Shown in pieces: positions 38,334 through 49,978 of a stretch of 64,000 nucleotides of DNA. Every line of letters starts with the position of its first letter. Positions within the stretch are counted from its first letter, which is position 1. The notes under the pieces are model-generated. The model was not told where the DNA came from. It saw only the letters and a program-made list of their open reading frames with translations, and did no database searches. Both the position numbers and the translations under genes were made by a program. The stretch is from Rotaria socialis (taxonomy: Eukaryota; Rotifera; Eurotatoria; Philodinida; Philodinidae), in contig CAJNYU010003162.1 in the NCBI GenBank assembly GCA_905331475.1, forward strand, positions 68,226 through 132,225, written 5' to 3'.

Positions 38334-40631
38334 AATGTTTCATTTTATATTTACAAAATAAAGAAATTCAACAGATACTTGACGACTTACTCATTTTTTC
38401 CATTAGATTTTTAGTTTTATTCGTTAAAAGAAAAGAAAGATTAATGGTGCAAAATCATTTAGCTATGAAAATATTAAAGGTGCATCTAAAAATAATAGAA
38501 TTGATTACAGACGAGAAATCACTTGGTTTTTGAATGCTCGATTTTATTCGTAGGAAATGTTTATTGAATACTTCAAGAAATTGATCGTTTCTAGAGCATG
38601 CTAAATAAAATTTAAAAAACTCATAGTATCATAATTTTAATTAGAATAGTTTAGATAAAAATACAGATAATTCGACATGGAACTTTAAAATTTATAAACA
38701 ATCTATCTAAAGATAATCAATTCACAATTTTTGTGTAAGAGTTCATTGTAGCACTTGAGGATATTCATTTGAGAAAGTGTTTGTTTGTATTTTAAGCTTG
38801 TCAACGAACTTACAGGAATTAGAAAATATTGAACCAGATCCACAGTTCTATGCATTTTCTAAAATCGCTTCAAAATTTTTGTTGTACATATCGTTTCAGA
38901 ATTGTGAATTGTTCTTTTCTCTAGACTCATAAATTGAATTTGAAACGTTGAAACGTTGAAACTAGATTTTCGTGACCTTGAAATCTCAACGGATAAGTTT
39001 GAGACTACGAGTTGTAATGAAATGTTATGACTATATTCAGAAATGAACTCAATATTTTCAAGTATCTTCAATCTTATTTGATAGATAGAAATAAATTTGT
39101 TCCCTGCGCAATCAATTCAATCCCAGGTACTTACTATCTGATATCTCTTCATCTAGCATATGCCAACTGATCGATCGAATATAAATTCGACAATTTTTTG
39201 ATTTTGACTAAGAAGAGTAATATTTGAATCCATAGTTTTGACTTTGATTCGATTTAATTTTCATCATTATTCTTGCTTTTTAAGGATGGTTGATAATTTT
39301 GTATTCATTTTTATATTTTCTTCCTACTTTATTAATATTTACTTATTTAATTTAATGTGACGTTCCGTTGTAGTTTACAAGTTCATCAAACATGATTCTA
39401 TGTACAATGTTAATTATAATTTAAGATCATACAGTTAAATATCTACATTGTGTAAGAGGTAAAACAGATGTACAAGGTGTGACAATTAGCGTAGCTCGTG
39501 TGCTTTTTTCTTTCTTTTTTTTGATCTTCTTTACATTTTGTTTAATAGTGATACGGCAATGAATCATCGATCCAGAACAACGCTACTACCGTCTTGTTCC
39601 GTATCACTATTAAACAAAATGTAAAGAAGATCAAAAGAAGAAAGAAAAAAGCAAATAAACTACTCTGATTGACATACCTTGTACATCTGTTTTATCTCTT
39701 GCACAATGTAGATATTTAACTGTATGATCTTAGATTATAATTAAAAATTGTACATAGAATCATGTCTGATGAACTTGTAAACTGCAACGAAACGTCACAT
39801 TAAATTGAATAAATAAACGTTAATAAAGTAGGAAGCGAATATAAAAATGAATGCAAGATTTCATCATTATTGTTTTTCTATTAGTTTTATTATATAAATC
39901 TAATTCAGTATTTGATGAATGTCATTTTTTTCTTACTCGACGATGAAGACGACAGTATCAATAAATTGATGGAATGATTTGGAATCTTGTCTCTTTTCCA
40001 TTGAATATTTTTCGATGATAAAATAATATTTATTGATTCAGTATTGTTTTCATTGTACTAATCTTTTTCAACTAAAATATACGAAACAAAAATAAAACTG
40101 AAAATCTGGTAGAAATACTTCATTGTATACTTTTGGGAATAATCGGCCAACGATGTATAGATTGATCAGTTAACTTTGCTGATGACTTGATGTTCTCGTT
40201 ACAATCTGTTTGTGTACTTATTGTTTTATGTCCAATTATGTTTTTAGATAAGATTTTTACTATTGGTATCACAGATTTTTCATTGTTTTCTTTCATATAG
40301 GAGTTTTTCTTGCTGTCTGATACATCGTGTTCATTATTGTATTTTGAACCATACTGAAAATGATATTTCTTAAGCTTTTCATGATTAATTCAATGCAAAA
40401 TACGAGAGTTTTTTGATGATAATAGTAATTTTTTAATTGAATTATATTTACCATGTAAGTTAAATAACTGTTCAAATGTTTTAGTTATATATCTATTGAC
40501 ATAATACATAAAAATTTAAACTAATTGTTTAGATAGAGAAATTATTGTTCAAAAAATAAATGACAAAAGTAATCAAGAATAGAAAGCGTAATTATAGAGA
40601 TTTATGTAATTAAAACGTCGAATAATTTCAG
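38334..40631. other. Intergenic between EXOSC7 and UFSP1
   Basis: Contains the EXOSC7 polyadenylation signal (38357) and the large inverted repeat at about 39297-39857. No convincing exon. A short Lys/Tyr-rich open frame on the minus strand (40293-40475) looks like chance. Confidence 0.5.
39297..39857. mobile_element. Foldback element with about 260-bp inverted arms
   Basis: The left arm (about 39297-39556) and right arm (about 39599-39857) are inverted copies joined by a loop of about 42 nt. The innermost ends AGTGATACGG and CCGTATCACT pair perfectly. Scattered substitutions and small indels separate the arms (roughly 90% identity by eye). There is no coding frame, and no clear target duplication is visible; weak complementarity continues some 15 nt outward on each side. 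Probably a non-autonomous DNA element. Confidence 0.82.
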
Positions 40632-41367
40632 ATGTCACTTAAAATTGATCAAGTTCTTGATGAAATCGATGACACTATCGATAATGTACGTGGTATTTTA
40701 TATTTCTATCATTATAATTGTGATGAGCAAGATGATCGTGGTTGGGGTTGTGGATATCGAACACTACAAACATTATGTTCATGGGTAATTAATAATAAAC
40801 AAGAATATTCATCTTCTATAGTTCCTTCGATAACTAATATTCAAGAAATTCTTGTTAATCTTGAAGATAAACCAGTATCATTTATTCGATCTAATCAATG
40901 GATTGGTACATGTGAAGCAACAATGATACTCAGTCAACTTTATGATGTAAATTTTATTTTTAATATTATTTAAAATTCGAATTTATTTAGGTTGATTGTA
41001 AAATCATGCATATATCTAATGGTGGTGATCTTTTAAATTATATGAGTCTACTTTCTAAACACTTTCGTGACTTCGGTTCGCCTGTAATGATGGGTGGCGA
41101 TGCTGATGCAGCTTCAAAATGTATTCTTGCTGTACGATCGAATAAACAACTTTTAATACTTGTAAATTTCTTCAATCGGTGAATATAAATAGTTACATAG
41201 ATAATTCGTTTGTTTTATACATGCAGGATCCTCATTATTCTGGTCCAAGTTTTACAGCAATAAATAAGTTACGTGAATCAACTTCTTTAAGATGGTATAA
41301 TGTACCGAATGATTTTATATCAAGTTCTTTTTATAATTTATGTTTGCCTCAATTTAAAAAACTATAG
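40632..41367 (+). CDS. UFSP1: Ufm1-specific protease 1
   Basis: Three exons: 40632-40946, 40991-41161, 41227-41367; 208 residues, close to full-length mouse UFSP1. The catalytic Cys40 sits in DDRGWGCGYRTLQTLCSW, the Asp-Pro-His motif is DPHYSG (Asp163, His165), and QWIGTCEATM, GGDADAASK and SSFYNLCLPQF complete the papain-like fold. It matures the ubiquitin-like protein UFM1 and removes it from targets in the cytosol/ER UFMylation pathway. The N-terminus is short, lacking the extra domain of UFSP2. The ATG follows TTTCAG with no spacer, so the transcript is probably made by 5' splicing (cis or spliced leader). Confidence 0.93.
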
Positions 41368-44300
41368 AAATATGTGTCTTCATAACAATATAGAATGTAA
41401 ACAACAAAATAAAATAATTCTGCCTGTTATATTATATCAAATAACACGGTCGATTCTTAAATCTATATACTCATTTCATTATTTTATAGTTCAAACGAAT
41501 ACGATCGTTATCCGACGACGTCCATTACATTTCTTAGTTTCTAATAAAATAATCAAGACGAAGGATAAACTAATATATCTTCGATAACGATGTAAACGAT
41601 CTATAGCTAGTCAACTTCTGCTGCATATTTTATTGAATGCATACTAACATCGAGGTAAACTAGAACCTCGTCCATATACGAAAGACAAATACAATAAGGT
41701 CATAGAAAGACGAAAGTATACACGCCGCTTAATCGATTCTTAAATTTATCTTCCTCGAGATATAAAATAAAAACAATCATTTCATCGTTTTTTTCTACTA
41801 CATTCCTCCGAAGTGAAGGAAAAGCGTTCGAGTTCGTTTCATTTTCATGATTTATTTATCATTGTTTTATGTTGCTTTTCTGTTTCTTATGATAGTCTCC
41901 ATAAACAATTAAAACTTTATATCTCGTATCATATTTTAAATAAGTCACAAATTGTTGTCACTAGAACTCATATAAAATATCATCATCATCATCAACAACA
42001 ACATAAAAAAGATTCAAAATGATACTACACGAATATTAGAATATCTCTAGTAAGTCGTTTTCTTCTTTTATTAGAAAAGAAACTTTTAGTTGTCGTTTTC
42101 TTTTCTCATACAAAAAAAAAGAAAGCAACAAACAATTATTAGCATATGTTATATTCGACAATTATTAAACGTAAACAAGCACACGTATGTTTTCATCCCA
42201 ATTTCGATAAAAACAGATATTATTTTCTATCTATTAATAATAAAATTATCTAAATATACTTTAAATAGACATGTCACTGTAAATTATTTACAAAAGGTCT
42301 ACATATAATGATCTATTTAAAGAAAAAATATGTGTCAATCTTTTTCATGCATATTTAAATATAGGACACCTTGTTTCTGTTGAAATATTATGATAAACAT
42401 GATTGATAAAAAAAACGATTTATTTATTAGTAATATATTGATAGGCAGTTATTTATTTTCATAAAAAAGATATATACTTTTATATAGATATATTCTTATT
42501 TGTCTATCTCTGTCTGTCTATATATATATATATATATATGTCAAGATCTGTTAAATACCATTATAAATTAGTCTAAGTTTTTCTTTTTCATAATAGTACT
42601 TTATGATCAAGTTATACGAGAAGGTCATTGTGCATTCCCAAATCATTCACTCAGCAGATGTTCATGTACGGTCTATGTTATGAAAACAACCATGTTTTTA
42701 TCCCTAAAAGAATTTTGTATAAGTATATGTATGCGTTTATGTGCAAATCGCTTCATCATAATATATTCTATTATGATAAGAACGTAACGAGTATATAATA
42801 AAGATTATGCATCTTTCATTAAGTAGACATAACAACCTCCATTAAGTGAGATATGATTGGTCACAATTATCGACCATCTTTCTTACTGAATGAAGTAGTA
42901 CAAAGCACGTTCTGACTAACCTTTGGAAGACAAAACAAATAATCCAATGGTTTATGCCTTCTATATTTACAGTCATCTATGAATTAAAGTTCAAATACGA
43001 AAATCAATAGTTGAATCTGAATTATATTTAATCAAACATTACTCAATAATTTATAAAATATTAAATAAATAACGGCGACGCCTTATACTGATTTAATCTA
43101 GGGATATAATAGCTCTAGGTCATCATAATTTTTCTATTTGTTTTGATGTTGTATTAGAGAGATTATTTTCTAAGTGATCTCTCAACAAACTTGTTTTAGA
43201 AAAGAATTTTCAGTTTCAATTTTACTGAATCCTTTCTTGTAAGACTGTAATTTACCAAAACTAATCATTCAAGTTAACTATTTGTATAAATACATTTCTT
43301 GATGAAATTTAAGTCGTAGAGAAAAAATTATTCATAAACAGAAATTTCGTGTAACAAAGTATTGTTAACATAATCATGTAAATACCATGTAAATAGTAAA
43401 AAACTATTTATTAACATTATCTTCAATGTATAAAAACAATATATGATCTAAATTGCTTTATTTTCTATGTAAACAAATCATAATCTTGATATTAAGATCA
43501 ACAACTGTGCAACTCTGTCCTATTTAATAATGTTTTCAATGTGAACATACGAATTTCTTTTTACCGAGTTTCGTACATTATTTTATTTCATCAAAAGTAG
43601 ACTTAGTATATACATGAAAAGAAATAAAGAAAAAATCCATGAAATTCATATTAGATAGTTTTTGCTGTTTTTGTTTCATATATCGTCAAAATAGTAGTTT
43701 ATTTCTTTTTCATATAATTAACGATAAATATGACCGTCTAGTTTGTATGTTAAAGCTACAGAGGAAAAAGAAACGTAACATGTGATTAGTTTAACGGTGA
43801 CTGTTTACCAGTCTGAAATTATCTTTGCTAACGAATAGTCAGAATAGCCTAACTTGATATTTCAAAATCTTTATGTCATTGATTGAATCAGGTGATGTCT
43901 CATATTATATGGAAAAGGGCATATTCGTTTTTTCCCTGTGTCGTTCACTTTCTTCTTGTTCTGTTGTATCTATGCTTTTTTTGCATCGTTAACGTCACCA
44001 ACAAAAAAAAGCAACGTCAAGCAAGTGCTCGTGCTCGTGCTTGTCACCTAATTACCGTACGCCGTATTCGCTCTCTCACACTTGCCTTTTCTTTTCTCTC
44101 TCATTTTGCCGTTCGTGCCTGTGTTTGTCAGACTGCGCTTGTTGATAATAGAGTAAAAGTGACACGCTAAGAAAGAAAGACAGGAAGAAAAGAAAGAACA
44201 AAAAGAAAAACATGGTGAAATCACATTCATTCACCAATCTTCATTCAGTTCGCATGAGACACAAAACGTCCTAATCATAACGATTATCTTTCTTTTATAA

Positions 44301-47300
44301 ATATGCATGAGGGTAAGTTATCAAGTTTGAATGAATTACTTGGACAGAAAAATCTTGAAATAGTAAACAATCGAAAAAATAAATGTTTCTAATAATTCGA
44401 ATTCTACAGTAATCTAATGTCATTTATATAAACACTTATAATAATAGTGTTTGCCTCCTTTGTCATTCATGGAATTCTGTTTTCGTGTCTTGTTGTGTAG
44501 CGTTCATAGCACGTAAACTACTATTATTCAAACGTGCCTCATCTATATATATATGAACGTGATTTTTTTCTTGTCTCTACCTGTGCTTTGCTATTTTTTC
44601 TAACATAGACGTGTTTTAATCTGACGCGAATGAAACATAGAATTTAAATTTTCATTAATAATAAAAATAAATGTCTTCTTTTTACTGACAATTATATTTC
44701 AAGATAAATAATATTTATTGTGAAAAAAATTCCCAACACAATTCAAAAAAAAATATGCTTATATTTTCTCAATAGGCGTGTTCAAATAGTTACCTGTTGA
44801 ATCAGAATCGAATCAATTTCTATTTTTGCCCAGAAGAATTTTTTCTCTTGGCCGAGACAAATTTTTTTCGTTTTTGCTTTCTTTTTTCGTCGAATTTCGT
44901 TAAAAAAAAATAACGACCGTCAGTGTACACCCTTATAATTTAATGCTGTAAGTTGTTCCCGATACTTTTTTCGACCAATATTTTTCTTTTTTTCAAAATC
45001 TTTTCCGGCGGCAATTGCGATTTTTTCTTCTTTTTGGTCAGGTGTTTTCTTTCGTAATATTGATTTTTAAGGATATCGATTTCTTTAACTCGTTTTCTCA
45101 AGTTTTTTTTCTTCTCATTTTTGAAGTAACCCATTTCAACTTGTTTCTTCAATTTTTTGCTACCCTTTCAATTATAAATCATATAGACCATCTAGAGTCT
45201 TTTCTTTTATTGCCATTCTAATTACTATGGCATCATATTGTTTCACTTGTTGATGTGGGAGGAAAGAAAACATCTATGAAAAACTTCGCATACACATAAT
45301 CAGAGGATCCGATAGAAAAAGACAACTATTGATTGTCACAATAATAGATAAAATAAAGTCATGATCATTAACATGTTTCATGACGTTTAAATACATCTGT
45401 CAGACATTGATATATATTTTCGAATTTTTGGTGACGTACTCTTTATGTTATTATCATGGTATTGCTCAAATGTTTTGTTTGGATAGAAAGTGAATGACGC
45501 TTATGCGTAGGAGAGACTATTTTGCAGATTTCCTTGCACTTGCCCGTTTCTACGTGTAAATTGTCAATCGTTGTTTTGATTATCGTCAATGCATACATTG
45601 ATATCTCTATTATCAATATTATATCGATGAAAATATTTTCAAGGAGAAAAGCACATACTATATAATTTTTGTTGTTTATTCTGTCTGATGACAAGTAGTA
45701 GCAATAACAAAAAATAACCATGATGGGAAAAAAATAATGACTACCCGTCTGTCGTTCTACTTTGCTCCAAAGTAAATATGAGTACGTCTGGCATTGATAC
45801 ACTGACACATCCATTTCTGCTTCCTTTTTTTCTTCCTATACCGCTCTCCAAATTGTACTGATGGAGTGAAGCCAACGTTCATTTATTTAAATGCAAATGT
45901 TGCCGTTGGTTGGTATAATTTCCCTAGAGAGAAAAAACACGAGAGAAAATATGTATGTGTGTGCGTGCGTATATGAATTTGTCTTTTACATTTACACGAT
46001 GAGATCGAAGTCGTTACGTGTAGGGAAGAAACGGCAGCATAGAAGATAATTATAATTGTATTAGCTTTGGGAATTGTATGTATATATACGTATATGTTTG
46101 GCAATGATTGAGAATAACTATTAGTCCTAAAAGTTTTTTTCGTCTTCCATTTACATTAATTAGAAATAATTCACGTTTAAATCAAATAAAATTTTCCTTA
46201 CATGTCTCTTTCTAAATATCAATTGATCTATATATTTATTATTTTTCAGGTTACAAGATAATAGGAAAATATGTATATCATTATAACATGCAACATTACT
46301 GTGAAGTGATCTTTCCACATGTGTAAAAAAATATTGTTGTCCTTGCCGTTTCACCTGCTAAGTAATATGTTTATCACGGAAAGATATATCAGTCGAATAC
46401 GTCAGGATGTCTCGATAAAAGATTACAATGTAACCTTGAGTCATGAATAAATAAGATGACCAAACGTTCTTAGATTTTCAATGTAAGATAATTGTTCGTT
46501 TCTTTTTATTTTATTGTCATATAACTATCGAATATCTTAATCAATACTTTATTCGTTTTTTTTCTCTCCCGAAAGTAATCGATTACAAAACATTGAAATA
46601 TGAAACAAAAGTATTGTCAATATCGATTCTCATAGTATCTGTCTGTGTATGCATACAATCCAATTTTATGTTTATGTTTGTATTGGTGTTCGCGATGGTA
46701 ATGACAAGAAGTTTTTTTTCTTTCTTGACGAGTCAAGTTTTTTTTCATTGAAGATCTGTATTCTCTTAGCATGATGTTGTACTATGGTTTCAGCACTTTT
46801 CATCTCCGTTAATTCCATGCAGCCTATTGAGAAAAAAATGCATATGAAACCTAAGAAGCACCTTTGTGTATTGTCCATACATATTCTGACTCTTGAATGA
46901 AAAAGAAAGAAAAAATCAATGAAAAGAAGTTGTTTTCATTTTGATGCGAAAGTTTTTTTCCTCTATTTTGACATGCAGAAATGCAAACAATTCTCTGGTG
47001 TATGTTTCCATGTTTCATGAAGTATGTACCTGTACAAATGTCCCCAGAAAAAGGCCACATCATTATCGTTTTAAATCCTTTCTATTCCATTGTTACAATA
47101 ACTGATTTATCGCAATTAAAGTAGCTTGCACAGTAAAAAAAGTCATTTCTTTGGATAAACTAATACTACTACTACTTCATTCATGACATAGAGTAAGAAT
47201 TTTTTTCTTTACTTTCATTCGTAGAGAGTAACTTATCGTTGTTCCATTACATGAATTCAAGGTAGTAAATAATGTTGACATGCAAAATATTATAATAAGA

Positions 47301-48048
47301 TCATCAATCACACACACAGACACACTTAAATGAATGCCAGAATACATATTCCTTCATGAAATACTCACCGTTACAATGACAAAAAAAGATAAAGTGTCGC
47401 TTATTGAACAACGACTTCTATACACTGTCACTAGTTAATATAAAGTAAAAAGAGTGCTTGAAGGCATCTCAAGATTGAGTGAGTAAGTGTATGAGTAATT
47501 TAAAATAAGTGATGAAAAAGAATTTTCTTTCATTTAGAAATAGCTAAAGAGTAAGTTGCATAGAATATCGACAACAAAATCGATTGATACTTTGTCGTGT
47601 GAACAGTTTTCGTTTTTCTTTTGTTTCGTTTATGAAAATAATTCTCGTAGTTTAATTGTTCTTGTTTTTTCATGAACAAATAGTAATCATAATAGTCTAT
47701 AAAATCATTTTTTATTTGTCATCACCTTTCATGATTATGTTTACTTGTCGTATTCCATATTTTCCCTCTCTTTGTCATTAAAAGTATCATCTTAATTCAA
47801 GAGTACATATACATTTACTAGACTCTGTAAACATCGAATAACTTCTATCGTACCAAAGTTTCATTCATTCATACATATCGTGTTGCTTTCTCGTTAGTTG
47901 TCTTTCATTATTGTCTATTTGGCCAATAGCCAAATTATAGTGTATTGCGATAGGAAAGAGAAGCAAGGCTAAGAAAAAGAAGACAAAGTTCATTGATTTG
48001 TACTTGTATGTTCTCTCATTCATCTTGAATCATTTTCTTTTATTTAGT

Positions 48049-48070
48049 TATTTATTTATTTATTTATTTA
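48049..48070. repeat. (TTTA)n microsatellite
   Basis: About five tandem TTTA units, followed by TTCA units. Confidence 0.9.
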
Positions 48071-48581
48071 TTCATTCATTCTGCGCGTGCAACAAAGTAA
48101 ATCTTTAATACTACGATGAATCGTAGTAGCAATACAATAGTGAACAAGAATTTCTATGGTAAGCATGAACAATATAGATTCGTATAGATAACAACGATTG
48201 CTGTTGATAGGGATACAGACAAGCATCCTACATTTTGGACACTAACTAAATGAAGTCAGATGAGTGTCGACAAATGCAATACACTTCGCTTTCCCACAAT
48301 ATTCATGATGATACTTGAGAGGCACTACAACCATATTCTTGTAGAAGATAGAAATTACAAGGATGAAAAATTTGTCCGTAAATACATACCATCAATATTG
48401 ATAACATGTATTTTATATACAAAAAAAAAGCAATCTGCTATAAATCACTCGTATATGTCTGAGTCTGGATCTATGCCAACACAGATATTGATCTACCTTG
48501 ACTTGTTCTTTGCATTCACCATTGATGCGCCAAGAATGAGAGCGAACATTTTCTCACGATCTCGCATTGTTTCTCTTTCAA

Positions 48582-48616
48582 CGCGCGAGCGTAAGCGTAA
48601 GCGTGCGCGTGAGCGC
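48582..48616. repeat. GC-rich simple repeat (GCGTAA/GCGTGC)
   Basis: CGCGCGAGCGTAAGCGTAAG continues into GCGTGCGCGTGAGCGC. It is an imperfect hexamer-like repeat and an unusual GC-rich patch, followed by an (AT)n run at about 48633-48652. Confidence 0.75.
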
Positions 48617-49978
48617 TCTCACATACACACGCATATATATATATATATATATAAACCAACAGACACGGTGTGATGAGGACGGGCAAGTGTGAGCATCTAT
48701 TTCATTTTATTTGTAAACGTGAAAGACATTGAAAAAGAATCGATTTATCTTCTTCGTTTTCTCCTCCTCCTCTTCTTCTTGCCATACACACGTTCATACG
48801 GTCAGATAAGAACAATAATTCAACTGAACTTTTAAATTGCAGCAGAAAACAACAATATATTAGTAGCTCCTTTTTCGAATGTCTATCAGATTCCAATCTA
48901 GCTACTATTTTTTGGAATCAAATAACGTTATATTTTGAATGAAATTAAATACCATATTTATTATGAGTCACTAAGAATAATTTCTGTTGGTATGTAAAAA
49001 AAAAGGTGAAGCTTTTCCCTTTTCTTTACAGTTTCTTTGACCTTTGATTATTATTTTTTTTATTATGCTTGTTCATACTTTATCATTTATGTATGTACAC
49101 TCCATCATATAGGGGTAACTGAGGGCATTTGAATTCAGGGAAAAAAAGAGAAAAACGCAATATAAGTTTCGATTTAAATAAAGGTACTAGATGACTGTCG
49201 AGACGACTAGACAGATATAAAGAAATGTCTATTCAATTCTGAATTGGTGCCTTGAATCATCGATACATGTAACTGTTCATATAGAAGAACCAAAAGAAAA
49301 AAGAAAAAAGAAAAGATAACCGAGAGTCGATGATGTATACTGTCAGTTATCTATTATTATCATCATATCATTTTCATTTGATTTGACCCTGTACGCCTAT
49401 CGTATTATAAAGACTAGAAGTGGGGGGAAAAAAACTTTTTTTTTTATCTTTATGTATAAAGTTATTGTTCTTGTGTAAAGATGAATGAAGAATCATCCGA
49501 ATCGTATGTAACTTTGTGAGTGGGTGATGACAAGAAAAGTGCACACAGAGGAAAGCAGTTGCGAGAAAAGAGGGTGATGGACTCGCTCTGTTTTTCTTTC
49601 TTGCTTGCTTCTATATTATTTTATGACGATGAAGAAAAAGAACACGAGAAAAAAGAAATAGAAAAAGAAAAAGAACACGGAGTCTTATTCTATTTTCTTT
49701 TATTTCGGTGAAGGCGCGCGCTCGCCCGCCCGCACATACACACACACGGAGCCGATTGCAAAGGCGAGACACATACGCATACTGAATGGGGTAGATGTAG
49801 TATGCTCGTGAGTATACGTTGACGTGTGCATATATGAGTGCATACATTGTCTGTAGTGAAGGAAAAGAAAAAGAATAAAAAAAAAATTAAGATTACAAAA
49901 TTTTTTTATTGTTTTTTTCTCGTTGTAGCATTAAATAATCATCTGAAAACAACAATAACGACGACGTCAAACAATTTT

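Larger units (their letters stand above)
41368..49978. other. Longest gene-free stretch (about 8.6 kb)
   Basis: No convincing exon or known domain on either strand. From about 44000 onward the plus strand has CT-rich and low-complexity patches, microsatellites, CGTGCTCGTG words (about 44020-44040), GCGTAA/GCGTGC repeats (48582-48616) and a CGCGCGCTCGCCCGCCCGC patch (about 49714-49732). The latter patches could be promoter and 5'UTR sequence of the DEPTOR-like gene. Open frames of up to 137 codons here (for example 48260-48673) have low-complexity translations and no splice support. Confidence 0.5.

Noticed and set aside
43883..44170. Plus-strand open frame of 95 codons
   Set aside because: It reads through CT-rich and GTGCTCGTG simple sequence, and the opposite strand is open as well. 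No family similarity.
45443..45814. Minus-strand open frame of 123 codons
   Set aside because: Low-complexity hydrophobic and Ile-rich translation typical of AT-rich non-coding DNA.
48260..48673. Plus-strand open frame of 137 codons
   Set aside because: The C-terminal third is translated microsatellite, and there is no domain or splice partner. More likely upstream non-coding sequence.
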